Below, one piece after another: positions 39,331 to 51,689 of a stretch of 64,000 nucleotides of DNA (position 1 is its first letter; the number at the start of each line of letters is the position of its first letter). Below the pieces are notes generated by a model. It saw only the letters and a list, made by a program, of their open reading frames with translations. It searched no databases and was not told where the DNA came from. A program made the position numbers and the translations under genes. The stretch is from Antedon bifida (taxonomy: Eukaryota; Echinodermata; Crinoidea; Comatulida; Antedonidae): contig OY727096.1 of the NCBI GenBank assembly GCA_963402885.1, forward strand, positions 7,573,501 to 7,637,500, written 5' to 3'.

Positions 39331-40505
39331 TTAATTAAAAATAACTAAAGCATATGTAACTGTATGTATGTGTTTTATTCGATATCTTAAATTACTTGGT
39401 ATACAATTAATTTTATATATTGAGTTAAAAATTACTGGTCATCAACAATTATTTACGGATTATTGAGGCAGCTTTTTCAACAAAAGAACGGAGTATGATT
39501 AACATGAAATTAATCATTTTGTTAATAATTTGTTACAACAAACATCAGGTAAGAAATTCATTCTTATACTTTTTTGTTTATTTTGTTAAACCTATACCTT
39601 TTTTTTATATTTTCCCCTGTTGATTAATTAAAAGTAACTAAGGCAAATGCATATGTAGCCTATGTATGTATTTTTCGATATCATAAATTACTTCGTATAC
39701 AATTAATTTTATATTATATTGAGGTAAAAATTACCTTGAAAATCAACAATTGGTCATTAACAATAACTTACGGATTATTGAGGCAGCTTTTTTAACGAAA
39801 GAACGGAGTATAATTACATGAAATTAATCATTTTTTAATAATTTGTTACAATGAACATATCAGGTAAGGAATTAATTCATATTTTGTATTGTTTATTTTG
39901 TTAAACCTTTATTTTTGTATACTTTCCCCGATCGATAAATTAAAAGTAACTAAAGCAAATGGTATGTATGTATTTTTTGGATATCATAAATTACTTCGTC
40001 CGTATAAAATTAATTTGATATATTGAGAGGTAAAAATTACCTTGAAAATCAACAGTTGTTCTTAAACAATAACTTACGGATTATTGAGGCTTATTCAACA
40101 AAAGAACGGAGTATAATTAACATGAAATTAACCATTTTTAATAATTTGTTACAATGAAAATATCAGGTAAGGACTTCCTTTTGTTATTGTTTATTTTGTT
40201 AAACGTATACTTTTTTTATATTTTCTCCGATCTATAAATTAAAAGTAACTAATGCATGTATTTTGTTCGATATTTTGAATTACTTGGTATACAATTAATT
40301 TTATATATTTTGAGGTTAAAATTACCTTGAAAATCAACAATTGGTCAATAACAATAACTTACGGATTATTGAGGCAGCTTTTTCAACAAAAGAACGGAGT
40401 ATAATTAACACGAAATTAATCATTTTTTTAATAATTTGTTACAATGAAAATATCAGGAAAGAAATTAATTCATATTTTGTATTGTTTATTTTAATAAACG
40501 TATAC
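39330..40505 (+). repeat. Four tandem ~300-bp units, each containing a leader-exon-like segment
   Basis: Units recur at spacings of about 314, 303 and 290 bp, anchored by GAACGGAGTATAATTAACA at about 39,488, 39,802, 40,104 and 40,395. Each has TTACGGATTATTGAGG, then ATGAAATTAATCATTTT, then a splice-donor-like CAG/GTAAGA (39,549), CAG/GTAAGG (39,864) and CAG/GTAAGG (40,167). In the fourth copy the donor is lost (GGAAAG at 40,456). Copy 1 keeps an 18-codon hydrophobic frame from ATG 39,495; the others have stops. The array lies upstream of the lectin gene, whose first coding exon begins at a splice acceptor. Confidence 0.85.
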
Positions 40506-40689
40506 TTTTCTATACTATTCTTGTGACGTGTAATCGAAAAACCATGGTAACTTGCGGAAAATATAATGGTAAAGACAAATACAAAATTCCTTACTTGCTA
40601 AGTACGTTTGATAGGAGAATGTTTCTTTCAATCAAGTTCGTACCCGTGTATATCATATGATCCATTCATTCAGGTATGAGAAAAATAGT

Positions 40690-42378
40690 TTATACATCGT
40701 ACTATTTCTTTAAAGTGTATAGAGTAATACCAATAGAGTCTACATCGTAATATTTCTTTAAAGTGTATAGAGTAATACCAATAGAGTCTACATCGTAATA
40801 GTTCTTCAAAGTGTATAGAGTAATACTAATAGAGTCTACATCTTAATATTTCTTCAAAGTGTAAGAGTAATACCAATAGAGTCTACATCGTAATATTTCT
40901 TCTAAGTGTAAGAGTAATACTAATAGAGTCTACATCGTAATATTTCTTCAAAGTGTATGAGTAATACCAATAGAGTCTACATCATAATATTTCTTCAAAG
41001 TGTAAGAGTAATACTAATATAGTCTACATCGTAATATTTCTTCAAAGTGTATAGAGTAATACCAATAGAGTCTACATCGTAATATTTCTTAAAAGTGTAA
41101 GAGTAATACCAATAGAGTCTACATCGTAATAGTTCTTCAAAGTGTATAGAGTAATACTAATAGAGTCTACATCTTAATATTTCTTCAAAGTGTAAGAGTA
41201 ATACCAATAGAGTCTACATCGTAATATTTCTTAAAAGTGTAAGAGTAATACTAATAGAGTCTACATCGTAATATTTCTTCAAAGTGTATAGAGTAATACC
41301 AATAGAGTCTACATCGTAATATTTCTTCAAAGTGTAAGAGTAATACCAATAGAGTCTACATCGTAATAGTTCTTCAAAGTGTATAGAGTAATACTAATAG
41401 AGTCTACATCTTAATATTTCTTCAAAGTGTAAGAGTAATACCAATAGAGTCTACATCGTAATATTTCTTCAAAGTTTATAGAGTAATACCAATAGAGTCT
41501 ACATCGTAATATTTCTTCAAAGTGTAAGAGTAATACTAATACAGTCTACATCGTAATATTTCTTCAAAGTGTAAGAGTAATACCAATAAAGTCTATATCG
41601 TAATATTTCTTCAAAGTGTATAGAGTAATACCAATAGAGTCTACATCGTAATATTTCTTCAAAGTGTATAGAGTAATACCAATAGAGTCTACATCGTAAT
41701 ATTTCTTCAAAGTGTATAGAGTAATACCAATAGAGTCTACATCGTAATATTTCTTAAAAGTGTAAGAGTAATACTAATAGAGTCTACATCATAATATTTC
41801 TTCAAAGTGTAAGAGTAATACCAATAGAGTCTACATCGTAATAGTTCTTTAAAGTGTAAGAGTAATACTAATAGAGTCTACATCGTAATATTTCTTCAAA
41901 GTGTATAGAGTAATACCAATAGAGTCTACATCGTAATATTTCTTAAAAGTGTAAGAGTAATACCAATAGAGTCTACATCGTAATATTTCTTCAAAGTGTA
42001 TAGAGTAATACCAATAGAGTCTACATCGTAATATTTCTTCTAAGTGTAAGAGTAATACCAATAGAGTCTACATCGTAATATTTCTTAAAAGTGTAAGAGT
42101 AATACTAATAGAGTCTACATCATAATATTTCTTCAAAGTGTAAGAGTAATACCAATAGAGTTTACATCGTAATATTTCTTTAAAGTGTAAGAGTAATACC
42201 AATAGAGTCTACATCGTAATATTTCTTCAATGTGCATAGAGTAATACCAATAGAGTCTACATCGTAATAGTTCTTCTAAGTGTAAGAGTAATACCAATAG
42301 AGTCTGCATCATAATATTTCTTCAAAGTGTAAGAGCAATAGAGTTTACATCGTAATATTTCTTTGAAGTGTAAGAGTA
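40690..42378. repeat. 47/48-bp minisatellite, about 35 copies
   Basis: Units are TCTACATCGTAATATTTCTT, then CAAAGTGTATAGAGTAATAC (or GTAAGAGTAATAC) and CAATAGAG. Two unit lengths (47 and 48 bp) and fixed variants (GTTCTT, CATCTTAAT, CTAATAGAG) recur in the same order, giving higher-order blocks at about 40,797, 41,127 and 41,364. The array ends about 40 bp before the splice acceptor of the lectin gene's first coding exon. Confidence 0.95.
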
Positions 42379-42417
42379 TTTCTGGTATATCATAACTTTA
42401 ATCAATTTGATTTTTCT

Positions 42418-42419
42418 AG
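42418..42419 (+). promoter_or_regulatory. Splice acceptor of a spliced 5' leader for lectin gene A
   Basis: TTTGATTTTTCTAG, a good pyrimidine tract ending in AG, lies 17 bp before the start codon at 42,437. It implies at least one upstream non-coding exon. The leader-like units at 39,330-40,505 are candidates for that exon. Confidence 0.5.
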
Positions 42420-42436
42420 GCCAAACTGCGTGTAAA

Positions 42437-45400
42437 ATGGGACCACGTACATTACTGTCGATTCTGTTTGTTACATATTACGTCGAATGTGTTGCTGGTG
42501 AGTAGAGAATAATAGGCATGTTGTTTTTAACAGTGGCAGAATACGCTTTTCTAAGATGAAAACAAATAGATTACGTAATTATTTTCTCTCATCATTCTGA
42601 AATTGTTTTTAGGTGAACATATTTTTATCCAATTTTAATATGACACTGTTTTCTAACCATTTTATGATGTTTAATACTTGCAATTTCTTAAGTTGTTTTT
42701 GTATGTGTTGAATTATTATTGTACCCTGGTTTTTATATGTGACAAGCAAGACAAAGTTCGAGCCAGAGTGTTTGACTAAATAAAATAATTGAATCGAATT
42801 GAGTTTCACTAGAGACGTAACTCAAGGACGTAACCGCAACGTATAGTGAGTGATATGGAATGTTCAAACAGTTCATTGGTCAACTCGCTTGCGTTGCGTG
42901 TGCGTCACAGCATTGCGAGTCCATTGGGATTGTATTTTACGGTCTATAAGTGATTTTTGTGCACACTATAACAATGAGTTCACTCTCCATTTTCACAGGA
43001 TAAGAAACTAATTTCATGTTAATTAATCTAATAATATGAACCAGAAATCTGGCATTAGAAATATGATAACCATCTAGGTGCGTATTGTTTATTCGTAGAC
43101 TAAAAATGTCATTAAAAATTGCCAAAATATGCCTGTTTCTTTTGAATTAGGTGCAGCCAAGCCTAGTCGAAATATAGGAATTTATTTTATTTTCAGGGTG
43201 TCCAACTAATGAATGGATTTACAAATTCGAATTTTCAAAATGCTACTGGTTCAGCGAAGTATCTATGAAGTGGGATTCCATGAGAGGGAGATGCCTAAAA
43301 AAAACTGGCGATTTGCTTAGAATTTCAAGTGAAAACGAAAACATGTGGATATTCGAGCAACACTTTTTTAAGTCAGATTCAGCTTGGATTGGCTACAATG
43401 ATAGACAAACAGAAGGCGAATTTGAATGGGTGTCAGGAAGTAGTTCAGGATATACAAGTAGGTTTGCGATTCTATACATTTTCTAAATAGATTTATCGAC
43501 AATGGTAAAATAGCCGTCTCAGTCGAATAACGCCACACAAAACCACGATATTTTACAAACATAATGAATATTTAGGCCTACATATACTACTCGTTCTATT
43601 CTTATCAATATTGTTGTTGTAGTTGTAGTAGTTGATGTTTATTTAAGTTATTTGTTAATCATCTATATGAATGAGTTGGGAATAGAATAGTTGGGCTTTG
43701 ACTATCATTTCTTCAATGCCGATAGTGTCGGCTTGGGTTAGGAAACTTCGAGTTAGTGCGATATTCCTTTCATGTTTAAAATGTACCAGAGAGTGATCTT
43801 TTACATGTCGTCTGTGAATCGTATCTATTATGTTGTGTTTATTGTTTTATGTTTTTTTATGTAAAAGGGTCCTGCGAAAACAGAAGTGTAAGCTTCTCTA
43901 TGCAGGATCCTTGCCATCATTTATGCTATGAAACTTATGCTATGATTGTCATGTTTTGGTAAAAAAATCCGACTACATATAGATGAACAGACAGACATAT
44001 GTTACCAACACTATCCTTTTACCCAAATAAGTAAAAGGTAACATAAAAAAATATGATGATAAATAATACTACTTACTGTACAAACTTAATCGAGATATCA
44101 TCATAATGGCTATTTATTGATGGTACAGTATTTGTATTAGTAAAGTACTATAGGCTTAATCCTTAAAAATGTATTGTCCCCCAGAAATATAAAAAATGAA
44201 GATTAATAAAAGAAAGACTTTGAATAGGCAATTTCACTTTTTTTACATTTATGCTATGAAACTTATGCTATGATTGTCATGTTTTGGTAAAAAAATCCGA
44301 CTACATATAGATGAACAGACAGGCATATGTTACCAACACTATCCTTTTACCCAAATAAGTAAAAGGTAACATAAAAAAATATGATGATAAATAATACTAC
44401 TTACTGTACAAACTTAATCGAGATATCATCATAATGGCTATTTATTGATGGTACAGTATTTGTATTAGTAAAGTACTATAGGCTTAATCCTTAAAAATGT
44501 ATTGTCCCCCAGAAATATAAAAAATGAAGATTAATAAAAAAAAGACTTTGAATAGGCAATTTCACTTTTTTTACACAGTTTAAAATCACTTCCGTATAAA
44601 AAAAAAGAACAAAACCAATGTTTTCACCTATAATAATAAGTATTTCGTTTCTTTAGATTGGAATGCTAGTGAACCCAACGATTTGTCTGGTTGGGAAGAT
44701 TGTGTTTATTTTAATCAATCCTCACATGGTACATGGTTTGACGACTCGTGTGATTTGAATTTGTTTGCTATATGTGAAAAGTGTAAGTAATTAATTACAT
44801 ATTGTACATTTAGACATTGACTGTTGCATTATTTCATATTTTACCCAGTTTACACAGTTATGGTTACAGAACTGAGAAAAATAAGAAAGGTGACCTATAT
44901 CAATAACAATTTCGGTATTAGTGTAATATATTTGTTTGAATAGTAATCAGTAAGCAAGTTGTATAACGTGTATTTATCCAGTAAGGTGCTTTTCTGTTAT
45001 GAAGCATACATACGCCATTGCGAAACCCTCCCGCCCCACACAGAGAAAGAAATATTGGAGACAGTCTAGTTGAACGTACATTTGTTTATCTTAAGTGTGT
45101 TTTTATTTTGGTATGGGTCATGGGTTATGCTTCTATTCAGTTTCTATTTGATTTGTAATTTTACATGCAATTATAACCTAATAAACTATGACTAGTTTAA
45201 ATGTATCTATCATTATGAACGATATAGAAATTAATTGAACATTGTAAATTTGACCATGGTATTCAAAATATCTTCCAGATATCAACTTATCCAATGTTCT
45301 TCGGTGTCCGTCTGATGTGACCGTAGACCTAACTACTACTGCAGCAGCCGGTGCGACCTACGAGATATGGGTAGCCACATCCTTCATTCACTATGTTGTT

Positions 45401-48400
45401 CTTGCACCGGAATTTTATGAAGTAGTTTTTAGTGAGATAGATGTTGGTGTATCTATGTATATTTTACAAGCTTTGGCCATTTACAATAATGTGTTACTGA
45501 ATTGTCAGTTGATCCTACGTGTTGAAGGTTAGTTTATATATATTTTAAATCACAGTGAATACTATGCAATAAGAACGTTATAGCATTATTATTGTTATTT
45601 TTGTCATTGTCGTTGTCGTCGTCGTCTTACGATGGAGATAGGATATTGGCACGATAACTTCGCAACAGTATTACGAATTATTGCGACAGTGCTAAAACGG
45701 CATCAGGATGCTATGGCACACTACGAAAATACTAAGAGTAGGCCTACTATGAAGTAATTTCGTCTTCAATACGATCTTGTCAAGAAGTTTGTACGTCAAT
45801 GTTTTGATCACTCTGATGCTATAACGAATTTGAACATTTTCTAATTCGTGTTCATTCTTTGTGTAGCCAATAGCCGGATAACTGCTTTTTGTTACCGTAT
45901 TACTGCACCTAGTATTTATTTCCTCCACGGCATCGCATAGAGAAAGAGAGAATGCTATAAAAACACAATACTAATTTCGCTGATGACGCTGCCACCACAG
46001 CCCACAGTGTAGAAGCACTCCAGCGCCTCATTGACTGCTTCTCACATGCATGCGAGGAGTTTGGCCTTACCATCAGCCTTAAGACGATGCCGCCAATGCT
46101 CCTGAGATCAAAATTGGCGATTATACCCTTGAGGTGGTGGACAAGTTCACTTACCTTGGTTCCATTGTTTCCAGTAACCTCTCATTGGACGCCGAACTCA
46201 ACATCAGGATCGGAAAAGCGACATCAGCCATGGCTCGCCTAACAGATAAGGTTTGGAAAACCGCAACTGTAGAGAGTCCGCAGGCGATTTTGAAAATGTA
46301 ACACCTCTAGATGGTCGGAAATGGCACTCTCACGTTAAATAAATGTATTCAAAATTGATATTTTAAATATGAAAACTGAGGTTACTGACCTACATTTTTA
46401 AAATGGCTGGTTTTATAATATTATAATGCACTTGGTCCACCTGTAATCCAAAGCAGTTTAAAGCAAATAAAACAAAAATATGTTAACAAATAAAAAGTAG
46501 AAAAAAGAAAAAATGCAGACGTTAGAACAGTGGACATAGAGCAACGTTCTATCAATTCATTGTAAAACATTGATATTGGTATACACAACACAATTAATAA
46601 CCCTTTAATTATTTTTACGGTTATTGAAAGTGTACTCACCTTTAGTTTTGGTTTGTGGTTCAACCGGGCCACAAGTAAAGATAAGTCAGATCTACAACAT
46701 GTCGTTATTACATATCATTGGAATTGAACAGAGCTCTAGAATCCGTTTTTGAAAATCGATTGATTAAGAAAACACATTCTAATAATTGAAAGATTCTACT
46801 CATCCCGTTCATAATGTATTACTTGTTTACTTGTTCCCGGAGCTCATCATCTGCTGGATCGGGGGTCGAGGCTAGGCTATGACTATAAGCCCCTCTTGAA
46901 AATGACATCATATCTCGAATACGGGGCAAATTTTAAAGGGTGATTAGTTGATATTGAAGATATTACATCCTCCGGTAATGCATTCCATAGTATGATTGCT
47001 TTATAACCAAACGAGCCTCTCATCCAATTTGTGCGTGAAAACTTAAATTTTAATTTGAAGAATGACCAAGTGTTCTGACATCTTCATCAAGTTTAAAAAA
47101 AGAATCAGCTGAAACATTATCAACTCCGTAATATGGTGTCATAGTGGTAGACGTTATCGGTCCATCATCTCTCGTACAAATAGGTGTAACAGCTTTTATC
47201 CAGTTGCCGTTCGGGCCGTACTGAATGCTTGTCAGTAAACCGTACGAAAGTGACACTTTGACTTGTATTTGTTTTTGTTGGTTTTTTATTTATCTGTTTT
47301 CTGTATATCTCAGAACAAGCATAATTTTGTATACATATTATTGTATTTAAAAATGACGTAAATGGAAATAATTTTCCACTGATGAAAAAATTGGATCAGA
47401 CAATGAATACAGAGTGGGGAAGCAGTGCAAAATAAAGCATAATCAGAAATAAATAAAGCAAAAAAAAGTAAAATAATCAAATTATAAATATTGCTTCTCA
47501 AGATATGACATCAAAGTTCGGTATTCAGTTTTTTTCTTATTTTGTAATATAATTATTTTTCTCCATAGGCACCATAGGAGGCACAACATCTGATTTGACT
47601 TGTCCGTCTGGAAATTTGAATCTAGTCACTGATTTCGGTAAACCCACGGCCACTGTTGACTATTCAACCAACATAAGTGCAACTGACAACTTAGGCGAAC
47701 CATTGGAAATCTCCCCGAATCCAGAAGATATTTTTCCCGCTGTTATTGGGATTGGAAGTCACTTGTTTGTGTTTGAGGCTACAGATGTGGAGAGTTGCAA
47801 TTTTACAATATTAGTCAAAGGTCAGTGAAATACATTACATTAAATAGGCAGTTTGGGCAATTTCCGTATCCGTATACGTGTGGGAAAGTTGGTGTACTAA
47901 GTCACACATCCTGTGTAGCTTGACATCAGCACCATTGTGCGTTTCGATGTGCGGATTACATGTCACACGTCTATGGCTCGACTGTCTATACACTATCAAA
48001 CTAGTTCGAAGCTAAAAAAAAGTGCGATCTGTCCAAATATGGAAATGATATACACAGATATGGTAGTGATATGACATCATAATGTCCATATATGGACACA
48101 TCACATTTTTGTTGATAGTTCAGACAGAACTTTAAATGAATTCGCTAAAATGTAAGTTGTTACGAATGCGGCACAGATCACATGACTTGCACATAAATTA
48201 ATCAAGACATTTAAGACACAGTTTTAAGTTTAAGAAATGTTTTGAGAAAACGACAAAGAAGTAATCAATAATGATGCGACAATGCTGTGAACCTAGGCTA
48301 GGATCCTTATACGTGTTGTGATACGGATACGGATACGTATGCGTGAGTTTGCCGAAACTCTCTATTTATGTTTTGTACCATACGTAGTTAATCAATGTAA

Positions 48401-51395
48401 ATATTGAATTTAATGAATTAGCACAAATATAATTGCATTCACATACCTTGTATTCCTTAAAAAAGTGCTTTAGTTTGTTTGTAAACCAACACTCGACCCT
48501 GACATAGATACAATATTTCATATAATGCGGTACAATTTATGATAGGTCTAATTAATTATACATTTTAATACAATAGAATAAAAGGTAATACTCTCTAAGG
48601 CTAAAATAAAAAGTCATTGAAAACGCATAAGCCTACCAAACGAATAATACCGTACTAATAATGCACTGTATTATAATACGCGTACGATGTTGGATGTGTA
48701 TTCTTGTTTGAAATTAATATTTGTTAACATTATGAGAGAAATAATATTAAGTACATGTATTGTGGGATAATAATGGACATATACATGTACAATCAGATTA
48801 CTTAACCAATCATCGCTTGAAACACAAAAAATGAAGGTCAAAATATTCTAAATTTAAATTGGCCATATCAAAGTAATATTAAAGTTAAAAGAAAATTCGA
48901 GCCAAAAACAGCAAGTTTACGTAATTAACAGGTAAATTAATTTGATTACATTTCGTCTGGAAAATCGTCGCGAGCGAAGTAAACAAAGATTTCAAACCAC
49001 GAGTATGCATTATGCATGATGCTAATTAGGATTGTTTACAACTCGTCATGGTTGAGAAGGTGTTTTCACACAGATTGCGAGGAAATTTTATGATTATGCA
49101 TACAGAGTAGCCAAACAAGCGCATTGAGATATGTTTTGATCGAAAACTTTGACTGGAAGTCAAAGATATTTTTTGAACAAAAAACGTCTGTATTTCAGTT
49201 AAATTTTTTTTTTCGACTAATTTTTGGTGAAAGTTTATAACTATTATGATACTTCAAAATGACCGACTTTTTTTCGAAATCTTTTTTTTTTTATTTTGTT
49301 TTAAATTAGTCAAAGGGACAATTAAGACATCTTTAAATATTGGTGCAAGTTGGTTACCGTTTTCATATCATTTATTTATATCCAAATAATATTGTGACCT
49401 TTATTGTTACTACGTTACAACTATAAAGTCCTTGGTTCAGCTCAGTAGGGCAAATCCAGAGCAATATAAAGAGTTACGACTTTGAAGATTAGAAGCCATT
49501 TTTGTGTTAAAGAATTCGCACGCATATATATGGCTCTGCTTTGTATAGCGTTTTCCTGTAGTTCATGCAATTTTTTTAATAGATTTTGTTGCCTATGAAA
49601 TAATGCATATACTCCGTTTTTATTTTAGTAATTAATTTTATTAATGGTATTGATTTTGTAACATATATATATTTTTATAATAACAAAAAAATAAATGCTA
49701 GGGCCTACATGCAAGTTAGGATACATCAAAGCATGAACCAATACAAAAAACACGCAAATTCACCCTTCTTTTTATACAGTATATGGCTTTCTGTTTGTTG
49801 TTATTGCATATCACGTGACTTTAATCCAATGTCGTAACTCTTATGGCTCTGGGCAAATCCATCTAATACGACATTTAATATATTTTTCTTGTATGCATAT
49901 GCAAGATAATGTCCACGAGGCTTTTGTTTGTTCATTCATTTTTAAATTATCTCATTAAATTCGAGGACCACCATTAAGCCATCTAGCTCACTAACCGCTC
50001 CCAATGCACTAGATATTTTAACTCTATTTCCAATGCTTGTCCTATCACCTGTGGCGTCCCCAAGACTCCTTACTTGGCCCACTTCTTCTGTCCACCATAT
50101 ACACAATAATGTCTACCGTGCCCCAAACTTAATATTTTATTTATGCAGATGATACTACAGCCAACAAAAATAATAAAACACTTTTTGACACCTTTAATAC
50201 CAACGTTATCACCTTGTTGTCCCAGTACTTTGCTGCTAACAAACTCTCCCTCAATCATCATAACAAAAGTAGCAACTTTTTGGAACCCACAGTTCAAAAA
50301 CAATTATTTTTTCACTTATAAATGACAAAATAAATGGTTAAATTCAACCAAAAATCCATTAGCTGGCAGCCAATTTGTCTATTTTTTGCTTTAAACTACA
50401 GTTTTTTCAGGTAAATACATTTTTTTTCGATCTAATTTTTGGTCAAAGTGGATAAATATTATGTGACATTAAAATGGCATATTCAACAGAAAAATGTTTA
50501 ATATTATTTTTTTCGGGGGGACAATACATCTTTAAAAAAACGTTATCATGATTATATTTTCAACACTGTATTAGATACTCATGTATAACAATTTACCTCC
50601 CTCAATTTCTTGTGCTGCCACGCGAAAATTAAAGATCACTTTTTGTCTCGATATGTTTGATATGGTCGTTGTTTCATGTTCTGTCGCTTGATTAATTTAT
50701 TCTATCGTCAATTTTATCTGCTCATCATTTTTACTTCATGTTTTCTTTACTGGAATAATCTCTATTTTTTATTACTTTATTTTTATTTTATTTATTTCTT
50801 TAATTTTAATTTCAGTGTTTTATATTATTAATTTGTCAAGGCAATTCAATTCCGCCACAAGATGTTCATCTTTTTACGATTCTACCTTCGTCCATTACTT
50901 TTCTTTCAATCTGTCATTACTGGGATTATTTTACTTATTGTCTGTTAGACGAAAATAAATGTCTTTTGAAATTGATTTTGTCCTTCTAATAATACGAGCA
51001 ATCATAGACATAGAGATTTTGACCTGGTATTTGAAGCTTGCTATCAATTTAACATAACTTCCTAATTCATAATGTTTTTTTATTTGTATGACGTATGTAT
51101 ACTTGGGTAATAAATCGAGAATTGTTTTTCACTAGATACCGAAAATCCTGTTTTGACCTGTCCGTCTAACAATTTGACTGTAGGCGTGGATTTCGGTAAA
51201 CGCACGGCCACCGTTGACTATTCTAACGACGTAAATGCAACTGACAACTCAGACGAACCATTGGAAATCTCTCCGAATCCAGCAGATGTATTTCCCGCTG
51301 TTCTTGCGATTGGAAGTCATCTGTTTGTGTTCAATGTTACGGATGCGTATAACAACACAGGGAGCTGTAATTTTGCAATAATAGTTGAATGTTAG
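42437..51395 (+). CDS. Secreted C-type lectin with three HYR domains (lectin gene A)
   Basis: Six coding exons, all junctions phase 1: 42437-42497, 43197-43457, 44657-44782, 45279-45527, 47569-47820, 51136-51395; 402 residues. Exon 1 is a signal peptide (MGPRTLLSILFVTYYVECVA). Exons 2-3 form a long-form CTLD with the six expected Cys (GCP, KCYW, GRC, EDC, DDSC, ICE), the WIGYND core and the Ca2+-site motif EPN; the usual WND is WFD. Exon 4 is a diverged HYR domain (CP near its start, NNVLLNCQLILRVE at its end); exons 5 and 6 are typical HYR domains and closely similar to each other (EPLEISPNP, FPAV, IGSHLFVF). The frame stops at TAG 51,393-51,395, followed by AATAAA at 51,444. An acceptor at 42,418-42,419 shows the leader is spliced. 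Expected role: extracellular glycan recognition. Confidence 0.9.
43921..44576. repeat. 328-bp tandem duplication, two near-identical copies
   Basis: Copies 43,921-44,248 and 44,249-44,576, both starting TTATGCTATGAAACTTATGC. I noticed only about two differences (ACAGACAT/ACAGGCAT; AAAAGAAAG/AAAAAAAAG). Each ends in a MITE family 2 fragment (GTATTGTCCCCC ... GACTTTGAATAGGC). In intron 2 of lectin gene A, within the CTLD-coding region. Confidence 0.9.
45976..46272 (+). mobile_element. LINE reverse-transcriptase fragment (RTE-like)
   Basis: FADDAATTAHSVEALQRLI, with the catalytic (F/Y)ADD box, then HACEEFGLTISLK. A frameshift/deletion follows at about 46,085, and the frame then continues VVDKFTYLGSIVSSNLSLDA and RIGKATSAMARL. 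A truncated, dead copy in intron 4 of lectin gene A. Confidence 0.8.
46880..47256 (-). mobile_element. Decayed LINE 3' coding fragment
   Basis: On the minus strand: KLDEDVRTLGHSSN, stop, then FSRTNWMRGSFGYKAIILWN and ALPEDV. The R-T-N...GSF-Y-A...LWN-LP pattern is the usual end of CR1/L2-like LINE ORFs. In intron 4 of lectin gene A, facing opposite to the fragment at 45,976. Confidence 0.6.
47981..48134. mobile_element. MITE family 1 copy
   Basis: TGTCTATACACTATCAAACT on the left, TTGATAGTTCAGACAGAACT on the right, with TATGGTAGTGATATGACATC in the core. In intron 5 of lectin gene A. Confidence 0.7.
49449..49861. mobile_element. MITE-like element, family 3
   Basis: Inverted ends: CCAGAGCAATATAAAGAGTT with ACGAC on the left, GTCGTAACTCTTATGGCTCT with GG on the right. 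One end of the same type occurs alone at 60,808-60,835. About 400 bp, no coding content. In intron 5 of lectin gene A. Confidence 0.5.
49980..50300 (+). mobile_element. LINE reverse-transcriptase fragment (CR1/L2-like)
   Basis: Around 50,145 the frame reads FYLYADDTTA, the RT catalytic YADD box, followed by LLSQYFAANKLSLNHHNK, the typical (W)FxANKLSLN motif. Upstream is a frameshifted CGVP-type region (TGTGGCGTCCCC at about 50,050). A MITE family 2 copy follows at 50,326. LINE-like 3' sequence may run on to about 50,985. In intron 5 of lectin gene A. Confidence 0.8.
50326..50535. mobile_element. MITE family 2 copy
   Basis: GTTAAATTCAACCAAAAATC, TTTTTTCAGGTAAATACATT, ATTATGTGACATTAAAATGG and the end GGGGGGACAATACATCTTTA, in the same order as at 14,930 and 30,440. 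It appears to have inserted into the LINE remnant just upstream. Confidence 0.65.
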
Positions 51396-51443
51396 TAACA
51401 TAGAAGTACAAATGTTTATACCTATAAAAAAAGTTAAGCTTTT

Positions 51444-51449
51444 AATAAA
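51444..51449 (+). terminator. Poly(A) signal of lectin gene A
   Basis: AATAAA 48 bp after the TAG at 51,393-51,395, with a T/G-rich stretch after it. It supports ending gene A at that stop rather than splicing on at the GTTAGT that overlaps it. Confidence 0.55.
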
Positions 51450-51689
51450 CTCTGGTCTGCTTTTATAAACCATGGTTTGTCTCCCTTGAAAGAAAAACAA
51501 TGGTTTGTAAAAGGAAAACTATGGTATGTTTTTTTTTATCGAGACAAAACATTGTTTTTAAAAGACAAACCGTGTAGAAATGAATGAACATAATTATTTG
51601 TTTTATGTATAAATCACATTGATAGATCTAAAAGCCTAACATCTAAAGACTGACCTCGAAATAATCTTCATCACTCGATAACATAAGAT

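Noticed and set aside
41849-42061. Repetitive 70-codon minus-strand frame
   Set aside because: Lies wholly within the 47/48-bp minisatellite; the repeated YYDVDSI pattern is the translated unit.
39330-42378. CRISPR-like array, because of regular repeats
   Set aside because: Units are directly adjacent without unique spacers and the genome is clearly animal; these are ordinary tandem repeats.
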